Below are positions 23,490-36,045 of a stretch of DNA of 64,000 nucleotides, in pieces. The stretch is from Rhea pennata. Taxonomy: Eukaryota > Chordata > Aves > Rheiformes > Rheidae. Location: NCBI RefSeq assembly GCF_028389875.1, contig NC_084687.1, positions 5,120,157 through 5,184,156 of the forward strand, read 5' to 3'. Positions within the stretch are counted from its first letter, which is position 1, and the number at the start of each line of letters is the position of its first letter. Under the pieces are notes generated by a model. It ran no database searches, had not been told where the DNA came from, and saw nothing but the letters and a program-made list of their open reading frames with translations. The position numbers were made by a program, and so were the translations under genes.

Positions 23490-23572
23490 TTGCCATGATG
23501 CCCCTGGAGATACCTACATGACCGGATGATCTCTGGAGATCCCTTCTAACCTCAACCATTCTGCAACATGAT
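23490..23572 (+). mobile_element. CR1 LINE 3'-terminal fragment
   Basis: The segment GATGATCTCTGGAGATCCC followed by TTCTAACCTCAACCATTCTG at about 23,525-23,566 matches the conserved 3' end of avian CR1 elements. It is preceded by a CCCTGGAGATACCTA motif resembling the CR1 'CCCTGGAGGTATTTA' segment. Upstream (23,200-23,480) is GC-rich DNA that I cannot align by eye to CR1, so this is a very short, strongly 5'-truncated copy. Confidence 0.75.
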
Positions 23573-24060
23573 GTCCCACCAAAGCCACCCCGTGCAGGCT
23601 GGCAAACGCCCAGCCACCAGCCAGGGGTGCTTTCTCCCTTCCCCATTCTGCTGGCCAGCAGAAATCCCAGCAGGTTCAACGGCAGCATGCGGTGTCCCAT
23701 TTTGGCCCCAGAAAACGTTGTTCCAGGTTGGATCCGAAACGACGGCCCACGCCATTCGAGGTCCCCTGGGATCTCCAAGGGCTCTGCAGTCGCGCGCGTG
23801 AAAGCACCGGCTGGGCTAGACCCACTCCCAGCCCGCGCGCCTCCAGCGGGCCACGCTCCTTCCACCCACCCGCACCCCGCACGCCGCAGCAGGGCCACCG
23901 CGCCCCAGCGCCGGGACGCTCTCCCAGGGCACCCACGCGGTGCTCGGGCACACGACACCGGCGCGGAGCAGCGGGCACCGGCGAGAGGATCTCCCCTCCA
24001 GCACGCAAGCAATCAAGGCGAACCGCTTCGAACAGCGCTAGAAATTGGGTCTCTGATTGT

Positions 24061-24085
24061 AAAATAATAATAATAATAATAAAAA
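24061..24085. repeat. (AAT)n microsatellite
   Basis: Six uninterrupted AAT units ending in an A run. Confidence 0.9.
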
Positions 24086-24248
24086 GCCTTGGGGAAAAGC
24101 AAACACGACGCTGGCTTCCTGGCAGAGGCAGCGAGTCCTTCTGCTACCCCGCTGGCCAGGGCGAGGAGGAAGAGGAAGCTCTTGTGACCAAAAGCAAAGA
24201 CGAGGTGACGCTTCCCGGGCTGGTTTTGGGCCAGCAAACGTGGGGCAA

Positions 24249-24262
24249 CCCCCCCCCCCCCC
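24249..24262. repeat. C14 homopolymer
   Basis: An uninterrupted run of 14 cytosines. A comparable G10 run lies at 25377-25386. Confidence 0.95.
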
Positions 24263-26239
24263 AGCCTGGCAGCCAGCAGTGTTCCCACGACGTCCCTTGA
24301 GTTCCCACTCACGCAGATTTCTGCTCCGGGTTAAACGTTTCGGCCGGTAATTGCAATCCCAACGTTTCAGCACCTGACTCGGAGGTGACAGCCCCAAAGA
24401 ACGAGTCGGCGGCGGGCGGGCTCGGCGGCGCCGCGCAGGCAGCGCCCGGCGCGCGGGGCCGGGCCGGGAGGTGCTGCAGCGCTGCGAACAGCCGACAGGC
24501 AATAGCAGGAGGTGACGCATGAGCGTAACCAGCGTTTATCTGGCTTAAAACCCCACAACCGATTTTAGGGCTACATATGAGCTCAGCACTCGGAAACCGG
24601 CCCCCAGGTGAGGGCAAAAATAATCTCTACACCTGAAAAAGACTTTGGGCTGCCTTTTGCAGCTCTGTGGTGGCATGCCAGGGGCTGCATCCAGCGACCG
24701 CTGTGCAAGACCTTGCACGTGGTGATGGATGTCGGCTCCTGCAGCGCTGGGCTGTGCATCGACCCCCTGCACCAGTCGGGGGTGGGACAGGCTCAGCGCG
24801 GTCCCCCGTGGTCACAGCAGGGTCCCTCTTGCTTCTCCTGGGGCAGCAAGCCACGATTTGCCACCTGCCTCTTGCAAAAGGCTGGATTGCAGATCCCAGT
24901 CTATTCCTTCCCCTTGGGAAGCACCAGAGGAGGCGGCTGCTCCCGCGGGAGGTGGGAGCAGCAGCCCCAGCCAGGCCTGGGCTCTGAGGGATGGGTCTGC
25001 AAACAGGGGGAGCCGAGAGGGGGATGAGGGGCGGCAAGCTGGTCTTTTGCAGCCCCCAAAGCTGTAAATTACCACAAATGCCAATAAGTCATTAGGAATC
25101 ACAAGAAAAATGTAGGGTTGTCATAGCAACTGCCGCGCACAGCTTTCGGGGCTGCTTCCCCCCTTCCTCAGGTGCTCCGCAGCCGGGGCCGGTGGCAGGG
25201 TCCCCCCGGAGGCAGCCACGGCCGGGAGCCGTGCTGGCATCGCTCCTCCTTGGTTTTGGGTGCCCAGCAACACCCCGGGGAGCAGAGGGGCTCTGCCACC
25301 GGCACAGACCCTGGAGACACTTCCCACAAGAGGACGGGCGAAGGGACGGGGGCCACCGAGTCCCCTCGGCCCGTGCGGGGGGGGGGCCTGGGCAGCAACC
25401 CCTGGGTGCCCAAGGGACCGAGGAGGATCCCTCCCCAAACAGGAGATGGGGGTAACTTTGCATGGGCGAGAAATTTTTATTTATTCTTTGCAAATTCATC
25501 TCCAATTTATTTTAAATTAAACTGTCTAACTGAATGCTTAGAGCCTGATGGCCAGGGGAATTGAGAGTGGAAGAGAGGGAGGGAATCAGCCTGCAGGAAA
25601 GGAAGACGGTTGGTTACAGGTGACCTGTCCTCCGGCACGGCTGCTTTTGGAGGGTGCAGAGCCAGGGGCTGAGCCTTCGAGCGCAGAAGTGACCCTAAAG
25701 TTTTATATTCCCTGGAGGAATTACAGGAACAAGGGACATGTAAAGAGGCAAAGTGCATCCAGCTGCTCCTCCACGCACCCGCCTTGCACTGGCCCACGAA
25801 CCCTCGTTTCCTGGGCTGCCACGTGCTGTCGCAGCTGGGTCCCTAAGCCCTGCAGCGGGGCAGGATCCAGCCTTGGACCCTTCCCCAGCACTCACTACCA
25901 CTTTCACGTGCACTTTAGAAAAATGCAACCTTTCCCTGTTCTGGTTTCCCCTCCTTTCTATTTCCCGCCCTTTTCTTGCCCCTCGCAACATCCACAGCAG
26001 CAAATTAGAGGCTGGCTTTCCGCAGGGCGCCTGGGTTGCAGAATAACTGCCTTTCCCCTCCTGCCTCGGTGCCGTCCTTCCCCAGAGATCTGCCTTCCAG
26101 AGCGGTCGCTAGCAGGAAAACCTTGTTCCCATCCTCATCAGAAGGAGAGAGCCACGAGGTTCTCTCCAGTTTGCCCTTAATTCAGAAAAAATGCTCCTCT
26201 CCTTGGGATCTCGCCGGTTTATTCGCAGGACTTGTTCTC

Positions 26240-26820
26240 CCCTGGGTTTCCGTCAGCGGAGCGCCGCGGGGGGCAATCGCGCGGTTGTGTTATTTACGGG
26301 CGCTGCCCGAGGAGACCCCTCGCACCCCGGACTTTGCAGCACCCCTCGCCCCGCCGGCGGCCAAACCCCGAGCTGACGCAGAGGACGCAAGCACGTGCCG
26401 TCCGCAGCAAGCAGCGCCGCCAGGCAATACCGTAGCGCATATCACCCGTGTCTCCTCCGAGCGCACCCACGATTTCCCGGAGGCGGGTGACTTTGCACAT
26501 TGCTCTCACCCACATCGGCACCCTTAAAAACACACAATAAAGCACAGCGCAGCGCGGGGCTTCGTGCGGACGCCGCGCGGCCGAGGCCCCTCCGCAGGCG
26601 GGACCCCCGAGCGCCGCCTCGCCCCAGCCGCATCCCAGCGCCGCAAGCGATTGCTTTTGAACACGAGCAGCCCTGGATGTTTAACTGCCGTTAAAACCCG
26701 AGTGCAACAGGGAAAAACGCAGCACTCGCCAAATAGGAAGGGACAAGGGCAGCCCGCACGTCAAGCCCGGCGACCCTCCGCGGGCCGCGAGGGGCTGCAG
26801 GCCCACGCGGGCTTTGCGAG
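26240..26820. promoter_or_regulatory. CpG-rich block
   Basis: CpG-dense, flanked on the right by an AT-rich island (26,860-27,010). No donor site stands out on the minus strand at its left edge. Confidence 0.3.
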
Positions 26821-29583
26821 TCAAGCGAGCTGCTTTGATTAGGCGTTTCCAAGCGAGCTTTTGAAAACCACTGAACCATTGAATTAAATTTAACAATGAT
26901 ACTTTGAAAGAGTGACAGACACCCTATTAAACTGTTTATTCCAGCCCAAAATGAATTGGTTCTTTTTTTTTTTGTTTCACAAATAAAACCCAGCACTTCC
27001 CCCCCATTTCCAGCAGACTGACACTAGTACTTCTTCATTTTCCCAGGGCGTTGATGTCTCTTCCCAGTACCGCTGGGGCACGGGGCTGAAGGAGGAGCAG
27101 GGAGTAAAGCTTCCCATGGGGGAAAGGTGCTTTCGCCACTTGCAACTAGGGAGCTGGTTCCTTTCTGCCTTTTAGAAAGGCTGGTTACAAGGCAAAAACC
27201 TTTACGCTGATTACAAATTCCTCCCTGACGAAGGCTTTGAAATTCAAAGCCAGCGTTATTACGTTTCACGGAAGCGCAGTGGCCTGTCTTCATGCAAAAC
27301 AGTTTTCCCTGCTCGAACCCGAGCGCAGACTTGGCTGAGATTTGGTCAACGGGAAGGACGAAGCGAGTCACGCTCAGACCTCACCCGCCAAGTCTAATCT
27401 TGGAGGGAGTTTTTTTATTTTTTATGACTGGTTATAAATGCCACAAAATACGGTTTTATAATAGCACCTGGGATAGGCTTTTAAATCCAATGGGCAGCTC
27501 TGGAGCCTGTAGAGGGTCAGAAGATACCAGAGTATTTATAAGCTGCTAGAGGAGGGAAGCTGGCGTTAATTCTGAATTGGTGAATAATTTATCACAAGTA
27601 ATTTATTGACTAAGTTTGTCTCTTTTCGCTGTCTGGGTGAAAAGCACCCCGGTGCCGAGAGCCAGCACAAGACTTAGGCACCACTTAAGTCCCAATTAAG
27701 CCCTTTGTGAATTGTCTGGGAACGGATCCCAGTTTTCCCATATTTATTTGTAATTCAGAATTACACGCCAAACAGAGTCGATGCATAATTCCTGCTCTGC
27801 CTCGGTGTTTGCAAACAGCTCCCGGGGAGCAACGGCAGCGAGGCCTCGAGCTGTCTCCCGGGACCCCGCGCTGGGACGGCGCCTTTCACCGAAGCAGGTT
27901 TCCCGGCCGGATCGCGAGCGGCGGCGGGGGGCTGGGCGGGGGTCCCGGGCTCCCCCCGCCTCTCCCTAGCCAGCCGCCACTGGGCTGCGACGCTCTGAGA
28001 TGCAACCGGAGCAATTTCCTCGCCCATTTACTGCCTTCCTAAAACCCACCCATCAGAACGGCCTTTTGCAAAACCCGCTATAAATATATTGACTGCAAAA
28101 CAGCCTAGTCCCTCAGCAGTCTCCAAAGCCGCATATATATTTCACTACCTATAAGTGACTGATGCCCTGGAGCAGCTTCAGGCTTCCAAAGCGCCATCCC
28201 CGGCCCACCAGGAAGGTCCCGTAGGAGCTGGCGAGCACGTGGGGAGCAGGGCAGACCCGCGGGCTGGCACGGCCGAGGGGGGCAATGCCCCGGACCGCTG
28301 ACGCCTTCGCGTTGCAGCAATCGCCCGGAAAAGTCCTGGCTGCGAAAGCTCACGGCCAAAGCGCATGTTTTGCACGGCCCCATCGAGCGGCCCCAGCCTG
28401 CTGGCAGCCTCCAAGCCCCCGGGCGCCTCGTGGGGGGTGATGGAGCCCGCAATGAATCTGCAACCTAGCGACCCCGCGCAGCGCTTTAGCCACCAAGACC
28501 GGCTTCCTGCTTAAGAGCAAGCTTTACACTCATCTAAATTTAATGTTTTTCCATTTCCGATCCACTCCAAGCAAGCACGAGGCAGCGTTCTCCTGCGCAG
28601 CAGCATCCATAACTCCCCCTTCCCTCGGCTTTCCCGGCCGGAGGTGGGAAGAAGCTTGTGGTTTTCAATGCCAGCCCTGGAGGAGGGCACCTCCAGGAGG
28701 TCGTTTGGGAGGACCCGAGGCACCGGCACCTCCCGCGCATGCCCGGGAATAAATAAAGGGAGAGAGCCTGGGGAGCGTTTCCAGGAAAAGCATTCCCGGG
28801 AGACGGCCCTGGCCTGGCAGAGGTGCTGCCTGGGTGGCAGGAAGCTCCCAGGCTTGCAGGTGCCCACCTGGACCGAGCCCAGGACCTGCCTGGCGTCCTC
28901 GTCCCCATCCCGGCCAGGCTCCGGCAGCTGGACGGCGGCAACGAGCGATCCACCGCCGGCATCGCTCTTGGAGCTGCTCGGCGCCGGGAAGCGCTGCCCT
29001 CCTGGCCCACACCGAACCATGCCGGGTGGCCGGGCTTCCCCAGGGCGGCAATTACACAGCCTAAGACACGGTGCCATCAGAAAAGTATTTTTTTGCTGAT
29101 GCTTTGTCCCTGCGCTGCTGGGACCCTGGGAAGAGCTTTCCCCAGAGCTGCGAGGCAGATTGGGAGGATCCCGCCCCAGCCCCGCATGGCAGCGGGGAGC
29201 TGGGCACGGCCTCCCAGCTCCCAAATCCCAATGGAAACCCACAAGAAGAGAAGCTGCCGGAGCAGTCAACACTTGGGGAAACTTGTGCTGTGCTGGCTGC
29301 ATCGCGTCACCCTGTGGCTGCGTCGGGCTCAGGCTTTTGCAGATAGCCGAGAAAAATCTGCTTCCCAGCGTTGCTGCAAGCTTCCCCGCACCGGGCTGCG
29401 GGCTCGGGGCTGCTTGTGCACCGACTGACGGCAGGAATCGCGCCCTGGCCCGGCACCACGACCCAAGCGCGGGGTGAAACCCAGGCAACGCAACGCGCTT
29501 GGCCCCGTTTCTCCCCGCCGGCCCCGTGGGTCCTGGCTCAGGGAACCGGATCCTCGTGGCCAGGGCGACAAGGGCTCCTACTT
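26821..29583. other. Noncoding; AT-rich island then GC-rich DNA
   Basis: 27,400-27,790 is AT-rich with TGAATAATTTATCACAAGTA and ATTTATTGAC, a candidate regulatory block. 27,820-28,000 is CpG-rich. 28,100-29,580 is GC-rich with long proline/alanine/serine-rich spurious frames on both strands. No gene recognised. Confidence 0.35.
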
Positions 29584-29600
29584 CCCCCCCCCCCCCCCCC
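29584..29600. repeat. C17 homopolymer
   Basis: An uninterrupted run of 17 cytosines at the left edge of the largest CpG-rich block. Confidence 0.95.
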
Positions 29601-29856
29601 AGCTTCCAGCAAAAGCCTCCCTGAAAACACAGTTCCGAAGGGCCTTTTCCCACCTTGCAGCGCCCAACCCAGAGCAACCCCTGCTCTCCCCCAAGGCCCC
29701 ACCGGGACGAGCCCCGAGGGGCAGAGGCCTTGGTCCCCTTCCCCACCCTGCTGGCAGTTCCCAAATCCCCTTGTACGGGCTGTGGCAGGAGGAAAAGGTG
29801 GGAGGAGAGAGGAGAGGAGACGAGATCCCCGAGCTCGGTCCACCACCCTCCCCTCC

Positions 29857-29892
29857 GGGGCCGCCGGGTGCTGCGGGGCCGCCGGGTGCTGC
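29857..29892. repeat. Perfect 18-bp tandem duplication
   Basis: GGGGCCGCCGGGTGCTGC occurs twice in direct succession, followed by a partial third GGGGCC. Confidence 0.95.
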
Positions 29893-30288
29893 GGGGCCCC
29901 GGTGCGTGGCGGAGGCTGCGTGCCTGCAGCCGGGGAGGGAAACGAGCAAACAGCAGAGCCCTCGCTCAGCGCCCACCCGGCGTTTCTCATGCTCGGAGGG
30001 GACGGGGAGTGGGGGACCCCATCGCCCGGGCTCCGCATCTCCTTCCCCGCCCGCGGCACCCCGCGTCGGCTGCTCCGGGGCTGCTCCCACGATCACCTCT
30101 GCCGTCTGCCAAGGCAGCCTGCCCTCTGCCGCGCGTGGGCCGTGCCCGGCACCGGCGGGCTGGGAAGGAGCCAGGGAGACCGGAGGCAGACGGGGATGCT
30201 GAAGGCAGCGTCTTCCCCGCGCCCGTCGTCCCTCCTCGAACGGCTCCCGCCGGGCTCAGGCACCGAAGGGTTAACGCACCGAAAGCGC

Positions 30289-30307
30289 CGCTCGCTCGCT
30301 CGCTCGC
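30289..30307. repeat. (CGCT)n tetranucleotide repeat, short
   Basis: About four to five CGCT units inside the large CpG-rich block. Confidence 0.9.
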
Positions 30308-30975
30308 CGCCCCAGCCGCCCGCCGGTGCCTGGATGCTGGATTTGGGTCTCGGCGAGACCAGCGCAAGCCCACGGCGTTGCCGCGGGGCTCGCCGCCGTT
30401 TCCCCACGTTGCACCAGCGCTCGGGCGAGGATCTGCCCCGTCCGGGGGAGATCCCAGAGCGCGAACCGGCTCCCGACATCCGCGCAGCAGGAACCCTCCC
30501 TTCCCTCCGCCGCTTGCCCCTCCCGGACCAGCGTGGCTGTGAGGCACCGATGCCGCAAGCATTTCCTATTTCCATCTGCTTATTTTTTCGTAAACACACA
30601 ATTCACCATCCATCCCAGAGACTAGAGCGAAAGCAAAGCTCTGAAAGGAAGAGGGGGGAAAAAATCCCGCAAACAAACTGCCAAGCTCCGGGCACAGGAG
30701 ACCCCCGAGCCGCGCTCGCCCCCCGCCGGCCCCGCCGCCGGGGCCCCCGCTTACCCTCGGGCTCTGCTGCCGGCCGCGCCGTCACGGGGCCGGGCGCTGC
30801 CCGCCGCGGCCGCCCGCGCATCTGGCTCCGGCGGACGAAGCGCCGGGCCCGGGCGGCGCGGGAGCCGGGGGGGGCCGGGCCCCAGCGCGGGGGGCTGCAG
30901 GCGGCCGCCGAGACCTTCGCTCTTCCCCCGCGCGCGTCTCGCCGGCAGCGGCGCGCTCTGCGCCCCGCTCCCCGC

Positions 30976-31050
30976 CACCTCCTCCTCCTCCTCCTCGCTT
31001 CTCCCCTCCCTTTCTCCCCCCCTCCCACCTCCGCCTTCCCCCTCCTCCTC
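30976..31050. repeat. Polypyrimidine (polypurine on minus) tract in CpG island
   Basis: Near-pure C/T sequence built from CTCCTC units and C-runs. On the minus strand it reads as GGAGGA repeats, a composition common just upstream of, or within, vertebrate CpG-island first exons. Confidence 0.85.
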
Positions 31051-31430
31051 GCTCCAGCCTCCTCGCCACGGACGTGCCACCCACCTGAATCAGCTCCCGC
31101 CGCCTGCGCCGCTGCTTAACTCCCGCGGCTCCGGCCGGCGCGGAGAGCAGGGAGGCGGGCGGCGCCGGCCGCCTTCGCGTGGGCTCCGCGGCGCCGGCCG
31201 CCCCGCTGCAGCCTCTCCGGGGACGCTCGCCCCGAGCAGCAGCGGCGCCTCCGCTCCCGCAGCGCCGCTGGGCTCCCTGCCTCCGGGGTGCCCTCGCTGC
31301 AGCACGGAGACCCCCGGGGTGCGGGGGAGATGGAGCCAGTCCGGTCCCCGCGTGGGACGTGGAGCCCCGGTGGCCCCAAAGCCAGGCGAGCGCCCCGGCA
31401 GCCCGCGGCTCGGCTGCTCCCTGCAAAACC

Positions 31431-34400
31431 GCCGCCGGGCTCTGCTGGGTCTCTGCCCCGCGGTGAAAGCTAGCGATGGCTAGCGGGGGGCAGCAGCCAG
31501 GGCTGCCCCCGATCCGGCTGTTCTGAGCTCAGAGTCAATAAATATTTTTCCAGCAAAGGCAACCGCATCATTTTGATGGCAAGACGCAATGGCGAGAGGC
31601 AGAAGTACACTTGGTGGGAAGGACGGACGGGCTGTCTGAGGCTCATCCTTTCTGGAAGGGGATGCTGTGAGCCTCCTAACCTTGAGAACACTGGGGAAAA
31701 GCCACTTTTTGCTGTGTTGTGCCTCAGACGGAGGGATCTGGGTGCTGGCTGGCTGCCAGCAGCACCTCTCGTGGGGAGGGACGCCTGCAAGTGCCGGCCT
31801 CATGAGTGCCCCGGCATGGCCAGAAGAAGTCCCCAATTTGCAAGGAAGGGCTGGTAGGGAGAACTGCAGGTTTCTAGTAACCTAAAGCCTAGTATGGAGT
31901 GGGATTGCAGCCAAGCTAATTTTTAAAGTCATGATTCAGTTGCAATTAAAACAAAAAAAAAATAGTAAAGCCTAATTTGGGATTCTGAGCAATTCCAAAG
32001 GCCTGAAAAACCAGGATCCAGGAAGGGCACTGAGACCCAAATGGACCCTAGATTCTTCACGGTTCCGGGCACAGACACAGGGCTCACGCGGAGGCAGGAT
32101 TTGGGGCTGAAAGCCACCCACTGCACCACGGCAGCAGGCCAGCCCCAACTTGCGCTCGCTTTCCAGCGGCCTCTCCCCGAAAACGCTTTTCCCAGCCCAT
32201 GGCTCTTCCTGGCCGACGGCAGAGCCCTTTGGATACCACGTGCCCCAAGAGCGGCAGCAGCCACTGCGTCCTCGTTTCGTGCCTCTTGCGAGCCGCACTG
32301 GGGATTTGGCTTGTTCCCAGAGCATTTGCCTGGGGCAGAGGGCTGGACCACGGAGATGGAGAACAGACACGTGCAGGCTCCAGAGAGGGAGAACGGGAGA
32401 GATTGGAGTGACCTGATTTAATTGGCAGGACTTCAATAACATAAAAATCCCTGCCCATGTGCCCAAACCAAATGGGTGATGTTCTGGCACATTGGCCCCC
32501 ATTCAACAAAGCATTTAGGCAGATCCTTAATGGGAACACATGCTTAACGTTAGTCTCGCTTAAATGCTTTTTAACACAGACTGATAGCCAAAGATAAGTC
32601 TTGGCTGGAAAGTCCCCTCCTGGCCCTTCAGACAGCAAAGGGCGAAGCGCGAGGTCGTACTGCAGCACAGGGGCAGGCGAGCCACATCTCCTGAGCGTGC
32701 TGGAGCCCCACAAGCGTCCCACGCAAGCCTCCTCCCTCACGACGCTGCGGAGCTTCGCGTCAGTCCAGAGAGCCCTTCAGGATGATCTCCGCGTCCGTGC
32801 CCACGATTCGCTCCCGCTATCAGGAGCGCAGACGCTCGGAGGAGGGAGCAGGGCGAGAAGGTGGGGTTGCTTGTGGTTTGCAAACCCCCCCGGCGCCGGC
32901 CAGCCCCGGCTCAGCACGCAAGCAGCCCGTGCCCTCACGGCAGCTCAGCTCCTCCAGGACTCATCCGGCCTGGCCCAGCCACCGCGCTTTGCTGCGTGTG
33001 GCACCGAGCTGGGTCACGCAGAGCCACCGCTGCTGCCCGGGGCTGCGGCTGCACGAACAGGCACAGCTCGGGCCCAGCCTCACGCGGGTGCACAGCACCC
33101 TGCAGGCAGGGAGGAGGGTGCAAGAGGAGAAGAGCAGCCTGCTCTCTTCCACCCGCCAGCCGTGCCAGACGCGCGCTAGACCCAGGAGCGGGGCAGCAGC
33201 TGGAATCCTGCCAGGATGAGAGAGCACGCGGACGCCCCTTCCTTCGCCTCTGCGCGATCCAGCCGAGACGCGACATCCCGGAGACGCTCCAGCAGCAGCT
33301 GCAGCCACTTGCCAGGTGACTTGCTCACTCGGGGCCGCCCTCTCTGGGAATCCCTTGGGATCCCGGGACTGCAGCAGAGGGGCTCGCGGGAGCTGCAGCT
33401 CCCTGCATGGCCTCAGACCAGGTGCTTCCTCAGGGATCCCTTTCCTGTCTGCAGGACGGGGACACCAGTGTCACCCCGCTCCTGGTGCAAGGGGACACTC
33501 ACAGCTGGGGACAGCGAGCTGCTCTGCCTCGGGGGTGGCCAGTGGAGATGCTGGCCCACATTTACAGGGCTCCTCCATATGATTTGGGGTGTGGAAGGAG
33601 AAGCATTTCTGGAATATGCTTGTATTGATCTGAGATGTTTCCACTGGAGGCAAAGCAAGAAAGTGGAAATGGGCATTTCCCTGCATCCTCTCCCAGCACA
33701 CTGGGAGGGGACGCGAGCCCCAGGCGGCCCGGAGCCATCACCGTCTAACACCTTGCTGGTAAACACGCTCCTGCCGCACAGGGCACCAGCTTGCTGCAGC
33801 TGATGACTAATGCATGTCATTCTCAAGAAGCTATCTTCAGGCAGATGAGTACAGCCTGATTCAGGTTTTAATTGTGTGGGATTTTAGCCGAGATGGCACT
33901 AATTCATTTTCTCTGCTGCTTCAGCAGTTCTCATGCTTTTCCTGCACTGGAAGTCACTTGAAACATGTTTCCTTAGTATAAGGGGTTAAAAACTGTTCTT
34001 GCTGGAAAAGCAACTTGCAGCCTGGGGATAACTTTTTGCCTGCAGCCAGGTACATGTGTACTGTTGTATGGAGCCTTGTATCTCCCTTCCTATCCCCCAA
34101 GACACAGCACCAGCTCCTTGAACAACAGCATCAACATGGTCTTGCAAAGCTCAAGCTTTGCCCAAGCTCAGCCCTGCCAGCCAAACCTTAGCTCTGAGGG
34201 ACTTGGATGAGTTGCTACCCTAGCACCTCTGCTTCCCTTCCAGATCAGCTCTCCAGCTCCCAAAGCCTATTTTGTGAAGGACACTCCTTGCACAGGCTCC
34301 TCACAAGCCTTCAGCTCAGCTCATTACTCTCGGTTGGAGGGGCCAACACATACAGCACTGTTTCACCTCATCTCCCACTCCAGCAAAGAGCAATAGGCAC

Positions 34401-35847
34401 AACAAAACCGCATGAGACCAACACACCAGGAGCCTTTGCGCTTACCCATACCTTTGGGGTTTGGGAATTTGGCCACCAAGCCATGCACTCACTTTAATTT
34501 CACACCCATGGTGGATTGATAGCTCATGAGACCAGATCAGGAGCTTGTCAGCCAAAAGAACAACCAAAATAAAACAAGAAATATCACACAGACCTCATTC
34601 CCTGCCAGCTCTGCCACCATGGTGTCTCCCTTTCCAGTCCTCCTGGTGCCCATAAGGGCAAAGCTGTTGCTGCCGGCCCTTTTTGCAGCCTGAGTTTTCC
34701 CCCAGCTGAAGCCCATCCAGCGCAGCTGGGTTCAGGTTTCATGCCCTGCAGCTGGAGCATCGAGATGGTCTATGAAGGGATGAGCTTTCCCAGCCATGGC
34801 CATCCCTGGCCCATCACCTTTCTCACAGGGCCCCAGGGTGAGGCTCTTTGCTGCCTAGGGAGTTTCTGCCAGCTCAACATTTTGATGCCCCCTTCCCAAA
34901 AGAAGAAGAAGAAAAAAGGCCCCCAAAACACGCAGTTTCCCTTCCTCCGGCAGGCAGGTGGTTGCTGCGTCAGCCCGACCGCTACCTCCCCGAGGTAGCT
35001 TCCTGCTGGGCAAGCAGCGCTATCCGCTGCCGGAGACTCGCTTCGGCATTATTCGGGTGTGGGTATTGGTTTGGGTGTCACGGTTATTACTATTATTTAA
35101 TGATCTAAGGATATAACAGCAGCTCCTGTAGGCGGCACGATGGAGTCGTAAACCCTGGAGGTGTTTGGAAAAGCTGCCTGCGGCCCTTTCTCGGGAGCCG
35201 GGGAGCAGATACCCCCTTCCTCCCGCATCTCCCCGGAGTGGAATAAACCAAATCACTGCTGAGCTGCACGGAGTAAGTTACTGCAAGCGTATCAGTGGTG
35301 CAGGACAGAGCCGTAACTCACGCGGGCTCCGGCTGCTCCTGAGTTACGGCAGCTCTACGGCCCGTGGCAGGGCAGCTATACGTTACCCCTGGCATTCGGG
35401 GCTCTCCCCTTGGGCGCTGTTGTAAGCAGGGATCAATAACCCTGCTTCCTTTGGCAGCAACGCCAAGAAAAAACAGCCAGGAAAAAAAAAGCAAACAGGC
35501 TCACACAGGCTGAGCCCCAAAGCTTCCTCGATCTGCCTCAGAAAGGGAGGTTTTTCAGGGATGGACACTTGTTCTCCTCCTCCTCTTCCTCCTCTCCCGG
35601 GGGCTCCACTAGCTGTTGGCAGCGGGGGGCTCCGACCCACGTTCTCCACCTGGGGCAATTGCTGGGGGCTCTCCTGCAGCGAGGCGGGCGCAGTTCACCC
35701 CAGCAAGCAAAATTACAGCCCACGTCGGGGGGCTTGGAGGCAGCCATCCACCAAAACCATCCAAATAATCGGCATTTTTGAGGCGAAACATTCGTGTCCT
35801 GCTGCGGATACCTCTCTGCGCTTGCCCCATGAGTGCTGGAGCGAGGA
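31431..35847. other. Noncoding DNA upstream of the largest CpG island
   Basis: Mixed DNA. AT-rich candidate regulatory stretches lie at 32,400-32,600 and 33,800-34,030 (TCAGGTTTTAATTGTGTGGG). 34,000-34,800 is CpG-poor. 35,040-35,120 has TATTACTATTATTTAATGAT. No gene or repeat recognised. Confidence 0.35.
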
Positions 35848-36045
35848 ATCGAGGCACAGAGAGGCTCAGGGCCAGATCAATAACAGCATTTAAGCAGCCA
35901 CCTCCAAGCCCCCAGGGAATTCAGTATCTTAAATACATTTGGAGCTCTGGGTCAACGCGACCAAGCCAAGGTCACACCAGAAGCGTGTAACAAGGAAGGG
36001 AATTAAACGCAGGACTCTTTCCTGAGTCCTAGCCAGCGTCCTGAA
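35848..36045 (-). repeat. Ancient MIR-like (CORE-SINE/L2-type) fragment
   Basis: Reading plus, the segments GAGGCACAGAGAGGCT, CCAAGGTCACACCAG and CGCAGGACTCTTTCCTGAG occur in the order found in the reverse complement of amniote MIR-like SINEs (the 'tggctctgccact ... gacctTGGgcaagtcact ... cctcag' type). About 80 unrelated bases separate the first block from the rest. The assignment is by motif only. Confidence 0.45.

Larger units (their letters stand above)
23573..26239. other. Noncoding GC-rich DNA
   Basis: Follows the CR1 tail. Contains the (AAT)n at 24,061, the C14 and G10 runs, small CpG patches (23,860-24,010; 24,400-24,500) and AT-rich islands at 25,050-25,130 and 25,480-25,540. A plus-strand CCCCAG|GTGAGGG donor-like site at 24,607 has no exon attached that I recognise. 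Confidence 0.35.
29840..31430 (-). promoter_or_regulatory. Largest CpG island; candidate LRRN2 first exon with donor at 30,755
   Basis: The core (about 30,700-31,430) is the densest CpG block in the window, with GCGCGC and GGCGCC words and a GGAGGA-type polypurine tract on the minus strand. At its left edge the minus strand reads GAGG|GTAAGC, a good splice donor with the exon ending at 30,755. Together these look like a vertebrate CpG-island first exon transcribed toward LRRN2. No upstream boundary can be set. Assignment to LRRN2 is inferred from strand and the absence of another minus-strand gene between them. Confidence 0.4.

Noticed and set aside
23110..24012. 300-codon minus-strand open frame
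   Set aside because: It runs antisense through the CR1 3'-end fragment and GC-rich DNA, with no domain.
28511..29764. 417-codon minus-strand open frame
   Set aside because: GC-rich composition, no recognisable domain or signal, and competing frames on the same DNA.
29371..31119. 582-codon plus-strand open frame
   Set aside because: It lies in the densest CpG island, is rich in Pro/Ala/Arg/Gly/Ser, has no domain, and overlaps long frames on the other strand. Stop codons are simply rare in such GC-rich DNA.
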